Notes: generated from the letters alone by a model not told the origin. 64,000 nucleotides of DNA from Dyadobacter sp. CECT 9275 (GCF_907164905.1 NZ_CAJRAF010000002.1:868001-932000), one strand, 5' to 3'; positions 1 to 8,644 are shown, counted from the first letter of the stretch. Numbers and translations: made by a program.

Positions 1-1
1 C

Positions 2-970
2 CAGCTGAATGCCTATACAACCATTGAAACAGTCACTGGTTTCTACAACGAACAACCTTTCGTGAGACGCCATTACGACCTGGAACCGAAGGCCGACCTG
101 GACGGGCATAAGGGGATTGCTACGTTGTACTTCACCAATGATGATTTCAAAAACTACAACGGCTGGGCCGAGAATCATAAACCACTGCCCATCTCAGGTA
201 CCGACGTCAATAGTTCCAATTTGCTGATCTGGCAGTGGCATGGCAGCAGTGAGACCCGCGCACCGGGTACCTACACAAAAAACGGTATACCGTCAGCCGG
301 GAAATATATCAAACCCAATGCCGGGGATATTGTGTGGAACGAAGCGCTCAGGCGTTGGGAAATCAAATTCCAGTTTTCAGGTTTCAGTGGCTTTTTTGTT
401 ACTACACTTGAAAATGGCTCCCTTCCCGTCACCTTATCTTCCTTCACCGTATCTGAAAAGAATACGGAGCTTGGCCACGCCGCTGCACTGCTGAACTGGA
501 CCACGACCTCTGAAAGCAACAGTGACAGCTTTGTGATTGAACGGAGCATTACGGGCAAAAGCTGGGAGCAGATCGGGCAGGTCAAAGCAGAAGGAAGCAG
601 TGATTTTGTAAAGAAGTATACCTTTACGGACGAAAAGCCTCTTCCCGGAAACAACCTTTACCGCTTAAAGATGATTGACCAGGACGGTACGTTTGCGTTC
701 AGCAGTATCCGCAACCTGCGCATTCAGTTCTTGCCTGGTACCATCCTTTATCCGAACCCTGTTGCCGACCTCCTCTATATCGATGTAGCCAGTGACTCTG
801 CCATTGAAAAAATTGTCCTCAGGAACGCAGCAGGTCAACCGGTGGGTACATACCCCTATGCACCTGGCGAGGGGATACCGGTGACAGACCTGGCACCAGG
901 TATCTATTTCGTTGAGATGGTCGGAACTGAAAAAGTGCTGCAACAACACAAGATAGTGGTAGCAAGATAA
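2..970 (+). CDS. T9SS-exported surface protein, C-terminal part (5' end outside window)
   Basis: The reading frame is already open at base 2 and stops at 970, so about 322 C-terminal residues are visible and the true start lies upstream. A GTG at 62 could be mistaken for a start, but the codons before it read through without a stop. The last ~75 residues look like a type IX secretion (Por) sorting domain: LYPNPVADLLYIDV, a beta-rich middle, then DLAPGIYFVEM and a basic end. Such domains carry proteins across the outer membrane and are cleaved there. Before it lies a beta-sandwich stretch with LSSFTVSEKN and LLNWTTTSESNSD, usual in Cytophagales surface proteins just ahead of the sorting signal. 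No catalytic motif is visible, so the function of the passenger is unknown. It ends convergently with the gene at 1023-1769. Confidence 0.85.
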   Translation, partial: QLNAYTTIETVTGFYNEQPFVRRHYDLEPKADLDGHKGIATLYFTNDDFKNYNGWAENHKPLPISGTDVNSSNLLIWQWHGSSETRAPGTYTKNGIPSAGKYIKPNAGDIVWNEALRRWEIKFQFSGFSGFFVTTLENGSLPVTLSSFTVSEKNTELGHAAALLNWTTTSESNSDSFVIERSITGKSWEQIGQVKAEGSSDFVKKYTFTDEKPLPGNNLYRLKMIDQDGTFAFSSIRNLRIQFLPGTILYPNPVADLLYIDVASDSAIEKIVLRNAAGQPVGTYPYAPGEGIPVTDLAPGIYFVEMVGTEKVLQQHKIVVAR

Positions 971-1022
971 CAGTTGATGCCCGGCTTTAACAGGGATAGC
1001 ATTTTTGATTGTCTATCGGGAT

Positions 1023-1769
1023 TTAAACCATGGCAGGAACATACACATGATCTGCCAAAAGATGGGCATGAAGCCATTGCACAGCCTCGTCACCCGTACC
1101 GGCAGGCTTTAAGGCGAGTGTCTTGAAAAAAATGAAGGATACCTTCAGCCGCTTTCGGAAGGTATAGGAAGTTTCTCCCAAATGGTTACCAGGGCGTTGT
1201 ACGGGCACACTGGTACATTGCAATTTTGTCTTTGCAATGAGGCCGATCAGGTAGGGTGCATGCGGCAAATAGGACACAAGCCTTTTCATGGGCTCTGCCC
1301 TGGCAACCATAAAAAGGCCCACATGCATCGGAATTCTTTTCTTGGAAAACAGGTGGACGAGGCCTTTGAACAGCATGGACGTAAAAAGGCGGCCGCCGGA
1401 TTCATACCGTCCCTGCCTTTTCGCAAAGACAACATCAATACCCGGGACCAGTGACTGGATCAGCGCCGGAAGATTTTCGGGTTCATCCTGTAAATCTGCA
1501 TCCATGGTGGCAATCAGGCTCCCTTGCGCAAAGGCTATTCCTGCCAGCAACGCACTGCTCTGTCCGGCATTTTTGCCCAGGTCAACAATATGAAATGGGA
1601 TGGTGGGTGGAAGTTTTTTGAGAATTTCCGCCGAGTTATCCGGAGAGGCATCGTTTACATACACCACTTCACATTCCAGCCCCACGTTCCGGGACAGTGC
1701 AGTGAGCCTGTCGTGAAGTTCGGAGAGCGTGGCCGCACTTTTGTAAACGGGTATGACGATACTGATCAT
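1023..1769 (-). CDS. Family 2 glycosyltransferase (DPM1/ArnC-like)
   Basis: This is a predicted GT-A fold transferase that moves a sugar from a nucleotide-sugar to a lipid or glycan acceptor. Visible motifs are the N-terminal SIVIPVYKSA strand, YVNDASPDNS (nucleotide binding), NAGQSSALLAG, and the metal-binding DADLQDEPE. The protein is 248 aa. It lacks the pair of C-terminal membrane helices found in many DPM1/GtrB-like members, so it is probably soluble or peripheral. It is the last gene of a tightly coupled operon: its ATG overlaps the TAA of the upstream dehydrogenase by one base (TAATG). The neighbours (aldolase, dehydrogenase, two methyltransferases) suggest transfer of, or onto, an unusual modified residue. 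Acceptor and donor cannot be read from sequence. Confidence 0.85.
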   Translation of the reverse strand: MISIVIPVYKSAATLSELHDRLTALSRNVGLECEVVYVNDASPDNSAEILKKLPPTIPFHIVDLGKNAGQSSALLAGIAFAQGSLIATMDADLQDEPENLPALIQSLVPGIDVVFAKRQGRYESGGRLFTSMLFKGLVHLFSKKRIPMHVGLFMVARAEPMKRLVSYLPHAPYLIGLIAKTKLQCTSVPVQRPGNHLGETSYTFRKRLKVSFIFFKTLALKPAGTGDEAVQWLHAHLLADHVYVPAMV

Positions 1770-2713
1770 TAATAGCCTTTTTGATAATTGACTACATTGT
1801 ACAGTGGTTTACCACTCATGTAACGCGACAGATTATCTTCAAAAAGCGCCTGCCATTTGTAAACAGGTCCTTCCAGACTTCTGCCTACATGCGGACTGAC
1901 CAGAATGCGGGGTTCTTTCCAGATGGGGTTTGAGGGCAGCAGCGGTTCCTGTTCAAAAACGTCCAGTGCGGCTCCGGCCAGCCTTCCCGAAGCCACCATT
2001 TCCAGTAATACGTGGTCGTCAAGAGTACCTCCCCTTCCAATGTTCACCACAAACGCATCTGCAGGAAGTTTCTCCAGAATATCCTGGTTAACAAAATGAT
2101 ATGTTTCCGGAGTTTTGGGCAGGCATATAATCAGCGCATCTGTCTCTGCAAGCTGCTCGTGCCAGTTATACTTGCCATAAATGGTAATACCACCTTCCAC
2201 CGAATCGTCCTTTTGATTTCTCACGGCCGATACCTGCCCGTTCAAAGTTGTTATCTGACGTGCTATTTCTTTAGCAAGACTCCCCCAGCCCAGAATCAGA
2301 CATTTACTTCCATGAAGTGTCCGAAGCCGGTGACGCCTCCAGACAGATGCGTGCTGGTCGTCGCGGAGCAGATGTAAATTGCGAAACAACGCGAGCAGCA
2401 GCGCCAGGGTATGTTCTGCCAGTTCTGCATCATAAACGCCGCGCGAGCAGGTCAGCAGTATGTCCCGCGCTATCAGCAGTTGCTTTTGGGACAGGATCAG
2501 ATCAACCCCAACAGAATTGGACTGCATCCAGCGAAGCCTTTTGGCATAAGGCAAACTTTGCAAAAAGAACCGGTTTCCGAATACAATCTCAGCATCCGCT
2601 ATCCGCATTTTCGCTTCCTCTTCCGTATGTGCGATCATAAATTCATGATCCGGCGCCAGGCTTTTTAAATTATCAAAATGCTCCGGTACAGGGTCGTACA
2701 TAAGCAGAATCAT
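1769..2713 (-). CDS. D-isomer-specific 2-hydroxyacid dehydrogenase
   Basis: This is a predicted NAD(P)-dependent oxidoreductase interconverting a 2-oxo acid and a D-2-hydroxy acid. The protein is 314 aa, typical for the family. Features are RGVYDAELAEHTLAL in the catalytic-domain hinge, a Rossmann segment CLILGWGSLA that deviates slightly from GxGxxG, NIGRGGTLDD carrying the catalytic Arg, DVFEQEPL with the Glu, and SPHVGR with the catalytic His. All three active-site residues are therefore present. Its ATG overlaps the stop of the upstream aldolase gene by four bases (ATGA), and its stop overlaps the start of the glycosyltransferase, indicating translational coupling. The aldolase next door produces or consumes 2-oxo acids, so the two may act in sequence. 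The specific substrate is unknown. Confidence 0.88.
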   Translation of the reverse strand: MILLMYDPVPEHFDNLKSLAPDHEFMIAHTEEEAKMRIADAEIVFGNRFFLQSLPYAKRLRWMQSNSVGVDLILSQKQLLIARDILLTCSRGVYDAELAEHTLALLLALFRNLHLLRDDQHASVWRRHRLRTLHGSKCLILGWGSLAKEIARQITTLNGQVSAVRNQKDDSVEGGITIYGKYNWHEQLAETDALIICLPKTPETYHFVNQDILEKLPADAFVVNIGRGGTLDDHVLLEMVASGRLAGAALDVFEQEPLLPSNPIWKEPRILVSPHVGRSLEGPVYKWQALFEDNLSRYMSGKPLYNVVNYQKGY

Positions 2714-3531
2714 ACATAGGAAGGATTTGGCACCCAGCTTTCCACCTGTTTCCTGAACAACTGAAAATCCAATTCAATTTCCTGCGAAGATCGCATCCGG
2801 GCGGCCTGGTAAGCTTTCCGGATATGAAATACCATGTGCTCCATACTGTGATGGGCATAGTCACGGATAAAACTCCTGCGTAAAAAGCTGAAATTAATTC
2901 CTAAACGTGCATATTCATTGATCAGATACTTACTGGCGATAGGTAACCCGCTTGGCGGATATGTCACACCACCAGCACCTAGTGGAATCCTGACCTGCCT
3001 GCGGATATTAACCAGGGTATCATTGAGCAGGGGGACAAAAATATTCTTGCTGTTTTGCTGAATATGCAGGTCATTCAGGCCTACATATACCCTTCTCAAA
3101 GGAAGCTGGCTGAGCTCTCCGATGCACTCCAGCGCCGAGGCCGTCTCGATTAAAATGCTGAATCCGGCACGTTGCCCGATTATTTCGGATACCTGACGAG
3201 CCTCCTCATAGGTATGCACCATCGGTAAAAAAATTTCGTCTGCACCAGCCTGTAAAGCCATCTCAATTTCGCTTTCGGTATGGTCCGAAAAACCGTTGAT
3301 CCGGCAGATCAGTTTGCCCTGTGGGGTAACTTCCCTGACACGGCATAAATCTTCGTAAGTATTGTAATTAATTTCGGTATCAAAGTTTTCCTGTCGCTTC
3401 TTCTTTCCCTGATTTTCCCAGTCTACAATAATTCCGTCAACACCTGCCTCGATGGCAGACTGAACCACCGACGGACTGGTCGTAAACAGAAAAAGCTGAA
3501 AATCGTTGGTTTGTGGTAGGTTTGGGATCAC
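2710..3531 (-). CDS. HpcH/HpaI aldolase/citrate lyase family protein
   Basis: This is a predicted metal-dependent class II-type aldolase or lyase with a phosphoenolpyruvate/pyruvate TIM-barrel fold. Motifs include IIVDWENQGK, CRINGF (substrate Arg), ADEIFLPMV, ILIETASAL (metal Glu) and VYVGLNDLH (metal Asp). The longest open frame begins at 3615, but that would overlap the upstream methyltransferase by 88 bases. I prefer the GTG at 3531, which overlaps the methyltransferase stop as ATGTGA, matches the coupling seen at other junctions of this operon, and gives a 273-aa protein of normal length for the family. The region around HHSMEHMV to the C-terminus is extra helical sequence. It probably acts with the adjacent 2-hydroxyacid dehydrogenase. 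Substrate unknown. Confidence 0.82.
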   Translation of the reverse strand: MIPNLPQTNDFQLFLFTTSPSVVQSAIEAGVDGIIVDWENQGKKKRQENFDTEINYNTYEDLCRVREVTPQGKLICRINGFSDHTESEIEMALQAGADEIFLPMVHTYEEARQVSEIIGQRAGFSILIETASALECIGELSQLPLRRVYVGLNDLHIQQNSKNIFVPLLNDTLVNIRRQVRIPLGAGGVTYPPSGLPIASKYLINEYARLGINFSFLRRSFIRDYAHHSMEHMVFHIRKAYQAARMRSSQEIELDFQLFRKQVESWVPNPSYV

Positions 3532-4319
3532 ATTTCTCTTGTTTTTTGTGCAATAATTAAACAACTGGTACCAAGGGGTATGCTCACCCTTCTCCGAATC
3601 GCATTGATTTCCCAATGTAACAGGCTACGCAGAAGCCGGGCGGTGCGAGGCCGGCCGGCCATGTGCTCATTTTTCTTTTTCTGAGGGGTATTTTTCTTCT
3701 TTATACCGAATTTCTCCACTAACACCCTGGTTACCCACATAGGCAGCCAGACAAGTGAGAAAAAATAGGTTTTGTACTTCACCTCGAATCCTGTTTCAGA
3801 CAAAAGCTGGGTGAGATCAGCCAGGGTATACCTGCGGAAATGGCCCAATTGCACATCATTTTCCGACCACAGGCTATTAAATGCGGGTACTGTCAGCATG
3901 ATCCTGCCGTCAGGCACAAGCAGCTGGTTGATCTTCCGGAGAAACTCCTTATCGTTTTCAATATGTTCCATGACATCAAAGAAACCCGCTGCTGGTACTG
4001 GCTCATAGCCCATGGAAACGTAGTCTTCCAAAGTGCTGTGCACCGTTTTAACGATTCCCCTTTTCCTTGCGTTACGGACGCCAGTCAGGTAAGGTTCTAT
4101 GAGTGTTACGTCATATCCGGCCTGCTGCATCGCCAGCGCGGTGATACCATTTCCGCCACCTATGTCATAAAATTCCGCAGGAAAGCCATCAGCCTTCATG
4201 GCGGCCACAAGACATTCGTTCCTGTGCTGATACCAGAATGAGGCATCTTCCAGATCATAGCATACCGAATTGCCGTCGTCAGGGTAGGAAACAATCCAGT
4301 TATTTCTGTTATCTTCCAT
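3528..4319 (-). CDS. Class I SAM-dependent methyltransferase
   Basis: The SAM-binding motif I is FYDIGGGNGITAL, followed by the acidic VTLIEPYLTG and the motif DVMEHIENDKEFL, typical of Methyltransf_11/23 proteins. The later part (VPAFNSLWSENDVQLGHFRR) is characteristic of methyltransferases found in polysaccharide and lipid clusters. The open frame extends up to 4469, but the ATG at 4319 overlaps the upstream gene's TAA by one base (TAATG) and gives a 263-aa protein, so I take that start. A hydrophobic segment near YFFSLVWLPMWVTRVLV could be a membrane-associated helix. It is second in the five-gene coupled cassette. The methyl acceptor (O, N or C) cannot be deduced. Confidence 0.85.
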   Translation of the reverse strand: MEDNRNNWIVSYPDDGNSVCYDLEDASFWYQHRNECLVAAMKADGFPAEFYDIGGGNGITALAMQQAGYDVTLIEPYLTGVRNARKRGIVKTVHSTLEDYVSMGYEPVPAAGFFDVMEHIENDKEFLRKINQLLVPDGRIMLTVPAFNSLWSENDVQLGHFRRYTLADLTQLLSETGFEVKYKTYFFSLVWLPMWVTRVLVEKFGIKKKNTPQKKKNEHMAGRPRTARLLRSLLHWEINAIRRRVSIPLGTSCLIIAQKTREM

Positions 4320-5050
4320 TATCTCTTTTCTCCCATGATCATTTGGAAAGGCAGAAAAGTATTCAATCCGGGTAGCTTTTCCAGTACCGGCTCGCTTTTC
4401 TGGCCCAAGGCAGTGTTGGAAAGAAAAGGAGGATAAAAGCCGAAGCGTTTTATCTTCAGATTCTTCCATCCTGCATAATCCATTGCTTCAAAAAGTTTTG
4501 TTTTAGTCATATCGGCTACGCCCTTGTCACCTTCCCATGACATGCCGGGCGTGAACGCGATCTGCAGGTAGTATAACGGATTGTAGGCATTAGGTTCAAG
4601 AAATACCAACCTGGCTCCCGGTTTTGCGATACGATGCATAGCCTGAAAACAGGCATGAAGGTTATGAAAATGATGCAGAGCCATAAAACCCATGACAACG
4701 TCAAATTGTTCATTTAATTCCTCTGGCGCATCCAGAATGTCTGCGGCGTGTAATTTGACCGGAAATTTATTGTCGTTATGAACCAGTAATTGCTGCAGGA
4801 GAAAGGGGGAAAGGTCCAAACCTTCTACCTTATAACCCTGGGCGAGGAAATTCAGAGTATATTTTCCCATACCACAGGCTACATCTATGATGCGGTCCGT
4901 TTTTTGAATCCCGGCAAAATTAATGACTTCCCGTACGTGCCTGCGGACATACGGGGTATAGACCGGGATCATCGTCTTCTTGATCTTATGCCCGAAGTAA
5001 TCGAGTTGCTGGTTGTTGTGAAACTTGATATTGGAGACAACTATGCTCAT
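4319..5050 (-). CDS. Class I SAM-dependent methyltransferase
   Basis: This 243-aa protein has motif I IDVACGMGKYTLNFL, motif II-like EGLDLSPFLLQQL and post-motif FDVVMGFMALHHFHNL, all standard for small-molecule methyltransferases of the Methyltransf_25/11 type. It is the first gene of the coupled cassette running 5050 to 1023. The 142-base gap before it contains two hairpins and then a U-rich tract on the minus strand, so it may start its own transcript. It is not closely similar to the second methyltransferase downstream, so the pair likely modifies two positions or two substrates rather than being a recent duplication. Confidence 0.87.
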   Translation of the reverse strand: MSIVVSNIKFHNNQQLDYFGHKIKKTMIPVYTPYVRRHVREVINFAGIQKTDRIIDVACGMGKYTLNFLAQGYKVEGLDLSPFLLQQLLVHNDNKFPVKLHAADILDAPEELNEQFDVVMGFMALHHFHNLHACFQAMHRIAKPGARLVFLEPNAYNPLYYLQIAFTPGMSWEGDKGVADMTKTKLFEAMDYAGWKNLKIKRFGFYPPFLSNTALGQKSEPVLEKLPGLNTFLPFQMIMGEKR

Positions 5051-5109
5051 TGAAACCCGATTAAGAATATTTTAGCATTGAATATAGAAGAAAATAATAG
5101 AAAATACCA

Positions 5110-5149
5110 ATTAATTCGCTTACTGCGAATTAATCATTTTACAATGATT
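5110..5149 (-). terminator. Two adjacent hairpins, probable terminator or attenuator
   Basis: Between the membrane-protein gene (ends 5193, minus) and the methyltransferase (starts 5050, minus) there are two stem-loops. One has 10-bp arms, 5110-5119 and 5125-5134, with a 5-base loop. The other has 7-bp arms, 5132-5138 and 5143-5149, with loop TTAC. They share bases 5132-5134, so they may be alternative structures. Read on the minus strand they are followed by a U-rich stretch (TTGGTATTTTCTATTATTTTC). This would fit termination after the membrane-protein gene, or an alternating attenuator in the leader of the cassette. Confidence 0.55.
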
Positions 5150-5192
5150 TAACGATATTCACCGAAAATCTTATAAAAAAAAGTGATCGTTC

Positions 5193-6890
5193 TCAGTGAT
5201 CCTGAATGACTTCGTACAGATGAACACGCCAGAGCGCGGAGGAGAAAATAGAGCGTTTTTTCAGACCCGATTTTTCAGGATTCTTTATATTTTCTGCAGA
5301 GAGGATGTAGTCACAGTGCAGTTGCCGGAGGGCTTTGTAAGAAAGCCTGATATCCCGGGACGCAGGAGCCTTGGTGCGGGTCATATGGGTTTCAAAGTAG
5401 TCATATCCCTGGTCGTAGACAATCAGGCACTGGCTTCCCCAAAAGTCAAAAAAGCCTCTGTTTATCTGATTCTTGCGAAGTTCAGCATCAATAATACCCC
5501 GGAATTGTCTTTTATACGGAATGGGGTAATTGCTGGAATACCCGTCAATGGTCCACATACCATTGTACTGCGCAATACCCGGCGGAATCCCTATACTGGC
5601 TACCCGGTAAGTATTTAAAGGTTTTTGAATGTGGGATTTTATACTGCGGAACATCGGTTCTGCGTAATAATCATCATAGGTAAAGATATAATGGTATGGT
5701 TTTATGTTCACCAAACTTTTAAAAAAGCGTTCGTAATACGTTGGCTGGTAGGCAAAACAAATTCCCAGTTGCAAAACTGCAATGAAAGCCACCACACGTT
5801 TCTGAAGTCCGGCGGGAATAAGCACGATCGCCTGGGCCGCCGCTATATGCCATAGCAACTGAAGGAAAATATGAAAACGTTCAAGGCTGTACATCCGGAG
5901 CAGATCCGACTGATTGCGGAGATTCACTACCGGCTCCCAGTTTAACAACCCGATATACAGGCAGATGAGCACAATAACCGCGAGTGTGCAGGTAAGTATC
6001 ACTGGAAAATGCTTTTTCCGGACCCACTCAATGCTGTAAACGAATAATACAAACGGCAGTAAAACAAATGTATGCAGTGACAAGGCGACATCCACATTGC
6101 CAAAAAGGAAATATCTGGCAAACACTTTCAGGCAAATCAAAGGTGAAGTGGCAAACCGGCGCATATCCATCCGGTGTGAAACAAACCCCTTTCCACCGAG
6201 CATGTTTTGGATCAAGTCAACTTTGGTAATGCAATAAACAACCAGGAGGATACCAAACGCAACCAGCAGGTATTTAACAGGCAATTTTTTGTACAGATCA
6301 TGCAAAATAAGCAAAGCCAGTGCCAGCAGAATAAACACCCCGGCCGACTGGAAGTTGGAAGCAAAAGGGAAACTTACAAGGATGAGCCAGTCCCAGGCCC
6401 TGATTTTCGTTTGACGGATATTAAGGATAGCATACAAAACCAGAGGCTGTCCTGCAATACTCAATCCCCAGGTGAGAAGAAAGGGAGTGAACGCAAAAGA
6501 TAGCGCCAGAAAAGAAGCAGCAAACGTGGTCAAATGAAAATGACGGCGCATCAGCAGCCACATGCCAACAAGTGCCACTGCGCTGATGAACAAGGTAAAA
6601 AACTGGTAGGCCCGGAAAGTTGGCAGCAGAAGATTTAGCCAATAGTAAATATTAAATGTGCTGACGAGGGTAAATTTGGGTACGCCCCCCATAAATGGCT
6701 CTATAATCCTATACGCTGGCGCCCAGACATAAGGCTCCCTGGCTACAATCCGGTACCACACCACATAGGAATCAAGCGAGTCGAAGGCATTATAAAATGC
6801 GGCACTGCCCAGGAAAATCGTGGGAGTATGATACAGTAAAAATATCAGTAGTGTTCCGGGCAGGTAGTATTTCTGGTATCCTTCGCTCAT
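5193..6890 (-). CDS. Large polytopic inner-membrane protein, YkoS/DUF6044-like or GT-C-like
   Basis: A 565-aa protein with about 10-11 hydrophobic segments over residues 10-390 and a soluble C-terminal domain (about 400-565). The first periplasmic loop contains a DSLDSYVVWYRIVAR acidic stretch and FMGGVPKF, reminiscent of DUF6044/YkoS-like and GT-C glycosyltransferases, where such a loop follows the first helix and contributes acidic catalytic residues. The C-terminal part (YDDYYAEPMFRSIKSHI, ASIGIPPGIAQYNGMWTIDGY) resembles the extracytoplasmic domains of that group. The role is probably processing or transfer on a lipid-linked sugar, in keeping with the neighbouring GT2 gene, but this is inference. 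It is separated from the upstream HTTM-like gene by 89 bases and from the downstream cassette by hairpins. Confidence 0.6.
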   Translation of the reverse strand: MSEGYQKYYLPGTLLIFLLYHTPTIFLGSAAFYNAFDSLDSYVVWYRIVAREPYVWAPAYRIIEPFMGGVPKFTLVSTFNIYYWLNLLLPTFRAYQFFTLFISAVALVGMWLLMRRHFHLTTFAASFLALSFAFTPFLLTWGLSIAGQPLVLYAILNIRQTKIRAWDWLILVSFPFASNFQSAGVFILLALALLILHDLYKKLPVKYLLVAFGILLVVYCITKVDLIQNMLGGKGFVSHRMDMRRFATSPLICLKVFARYFLFGNVDVALSLHTFVLLPFVLFVYSIEWVRKKHFPVILTCTLAVIVLICLYIGLLNWEPVVNLRNQSDLLRMYSLERFHIFLQLLWHIAAAQAIVLIPAGLQKRVVAFIAVLQLGICFAYQPTYYERFFKSLVNIKPYHYIFTYDDYYAEPMFRSIKSHIQKPLNTYRVASIGIPPGIAQYNGMWTIDGYSSNYPIPYKRQFRGIIDAELRKNQINRGFFDFWGSQCLIVYDQGYDYFETHMTRTKAPASRDIRLSYKALRQLHCDYILSAENIKNPEKSGLKKRSIFSSALWRVHLYEVIQDH

Positions 6891-6979
6891 AAACAGGCTT
6901 GAGTAAAATCTTAAAATGCGGACGAAACCTTCGGGTTAAATTGCACAGGCTTCTCAGGTGAAACATATCCCCGAAATCA

Positions 6980-8044
6980 TTACGGCGCTACCTCCGCTTT
7001 GTACCCGGTATCCCTGGTTACTGATTTCCGCAATGGCCATACCCTGGTAAAGTAAACCAAAAGGATCAGCATACCAAGCGGGAAGAGCATGCCATAACGT
7101 ACCAGCCCGGCGGAAGCGGTCGTCAGCATAAAAAGCAACGCGGGATGGGGAAGGAAATCCAGGAAAGTCAGCAGCCATTTCCTCACCGATTCGCTCGCCC
7201 CGGATTTTACATAAGCCCCCATCTGCTGATTAAAATCCAGCCTGGTTAACAGCGAGGTAAGCGCGGCGCTATTCCGTCCAGGCTGGTACCCAATCCGGCG
7301 GGGCCATTTAAGCAACGCTCCATAAGCCAGTAGCAGTGCAAAAAGAAACGGGCCAAAAGTCATCTGCATCAGTAAAACCATTGGCAAATGCAGTAAAAGT
7401 GCCAGTAACATTGCGTATACGACCATCTTTCGGTAACAAAGCAGCAAAGGTATGGCCAATTGTAAAACCATCACTCCAATACCGGCCATCTGCGACAGAA
7501 ACAACGGCGGAAAAAGTCGGGCAATCTGCATGTATACCTCAATCTGGTGTTTGGTGGAAAGTAATGTTTCTATACTTGCACCTGTCCACCAGTCGGTATC
7601 CAGAATTTTGTTCAGATCCGCACCCAAATACAGGACAATCAATTGAAAACGGATGAGTGCAGTACCGGTCGTATGATTACTCAAGGCAGTACACATAAAC
7701 ATACATGCCGTAAAAAGATGCGCTACCGAAATACAGGTTTGGCAGGAAACAATACCCACTATAAACGCCATACCCACTGCGAAAGCTCCTGTACGCAGAT
7801 AAGGTGTGAACCAGATGACCAGAATCCCGCCGGTAAAAATGAGGTACATCCCGGTGTTAAATTGCGTGTCCGTACCCAAACTTTCTAAAAAAGATAGAAC
7901 CGGGTAATGCCGCCCCGCCCCCTGATTCCCGCCGAAGGGACTCTCTTTAGTTAAAAAAAGGTACAATGCCAGCAACCTTACCAGTAACACCAGCTCAGGT
8001 ACTACTGATTTATCATAGAGGTAAAATGGATTAATCTGACGCAT
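6980..8044 (-). CDS. HTTM-like (gamma-carboxylase-related) membrane protein
   Basis: A 354-aa membrane protein with about eight hydrophobic helices. The segment QLIVLYLGADLNKILDTDWW resembles the HTTM domain shared with vitamin K-dependent gamma-carboxylase, in which a helix is followed by a K-x-(2-4)-W-x-x-G type motif. The short loops and the pairing with a small soluble protein are also typical. HTTM proteins of bacteria have mostly unknown substrates, and no carboxylase activity can be claimed. The gene starts 3 bases after the stop of the 132-aa gene at 8048-8446, so the two form an operon and may form a complex. Confidence 0.6.
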   Translation of the reverse strand: MRQINPFYLYDKSVVPELVLLVRLLALYLFLTKESPFGGNQGAGRHYPVLSFLESLGTDTQFNTGMYLIFTGGILVIWFTPYLRTGAFAVGMAFIVGIVSCQTCISVAHLFTACMFMCTALSNHTTGTALIRFQLIVLYLGADLNKILDTDWWTGASIETLLSTKHQIEVYMQIARLFPPLFLSQMAGIGVMVLQLAIPLLLCYRKMVVYAMLLALLLHLPMVLLMQMTFGPFLFALLLAYGALLKWPRRIGYQPGRNSAALTSLLTRLDFNQQMGAYVKSGASESVRKWLLTFLDFLPHPALLFMLTTASAGLVRYGMLFPLGMLILLVYFTRVWPLRKSVTRDTGYKAEVAP

Positions 8045-8047
8045 GTA

Positions 8048-8446
8048 CTATTTATTCGCCTTCCAGCTAAAAAACCTTTCGGGGCCCATGTTACGGCTGT
8101 AATAAACTTTCAAACTATCCGGATTCCCCGTTTGCTCTGTTTCTTCAACCGTGAGCAGCAGCCTTCGCAAATTACCCTCGGAATGACTTTCCCAGTGCGT
8201 TTGCGCAATGCCGTAACGGCTCTGAACGGCTTCCGCTTTCCAGGGCAGGCCATTCTCATAAGCTTCAACCCTGTAATACACTTGTGTGGTATGAGGTGCC
8301 CATGAAACCGTGCGGGTATCACCCATAAGTTCATAAATTGTATTACCCATCTGCGCGGCCAGGAAAAGAAGACCTGGAAGCCATTTTTTTACCCCTGGGC
8401 CGACCTTGGACATTTGAATATGAGCGTAACGGATTTTTCGCAACAT
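8048..8446 (-). CDS. Hypothetical protein with one N-terminal membrane segment
   Basis: I do not recognise this 132-aa protein. A basic N-terminus (MLRKIRYAHIQMSK) precedes a hydrophobic stretch at about residues 22-40 (KKWLPGLLFLAAQMGNTIYEL), suggesting a signal anchor. The rest is a soluble domain with several Tyr/Trp residues (VSWAPHTTQVYYRVEAY and YYSRNMGPERFFSW) on the outside of the inner membrane. It lies 3 bases upstream of the HTTM-like gene, and this tight spacing is the only clue to function. It is divergent from the PadR gene at 8645, with a 198-base gap between them. Confidence 0.6.
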   Translation of the reverse strand: MLRKIRYAHIQMSKVGPGVKKWLPGLLFLAAQMGNTIYELMGDTRTVSWAPHTTQVYYRVEAYENGLPWKAEAVQSRYGIAQTHWESHSEGNLRRLLLTVEETEQTGNPDSLKVYYSRNMGPERFFSWKANK

Positions 8447-8521
8447 AGCAGGCTGATAAACTGGCTCTGTATTAAGTCAGCACAATTTTAGATTTAATTT
8501 CCGATAAAAGCGAACAACATT

Positions 8522-8537
8522 TGTCCATTATCGGACA
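8522..8537. promoter_or_regulatory. Short dyad in the divergent intergenic region
   Basis: The sequence TGTCC-N6-GGACA is a perfect 5-bp dyad midway between the minus-strand gene starting at 8446 and the PadR gene starting at 8645. Its position would suit a regulator operator, possibly PadR autoregulation, but it does not match the ATGT-N8-ACAT pattern common for PadR sites. A dyad this short can arise by chance. Confidence 0.25.
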
Positions 8538-8644
8538 CTACCCAACCAAGATACCCTTGTATTAAACTGACTATAAACAACTTAATATATATCAAATGTT
8601 CTGGCAAAGTATTTTATCAGCAAACATGGAAATAATAAAACAAC

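Noticed and set aside
3532..3615. Longer N-terminus for the aldolase (start at 3615)
   Set aside because: It would overlap the methyltransferase by 88 bases. The GTG at 3531 gives a normal family length and the same coupled overlap seen at neighbouring junctions.
4320..4469. Longer N-terminus for the second methyltransferase (start at 4469)
   Set aside because: The extra 50 residues overlap the preceding gene and have no methyltransferase similarity. The ATG at 4319 overlaps the upstream stop as TAATG.
5196..5618. 140-aa plus-strand frame inside the membrane protein gene
   Set aside because: It is antisense to the C-terminal domain of the 565-aa membrane protein and shows no recognisable motif.
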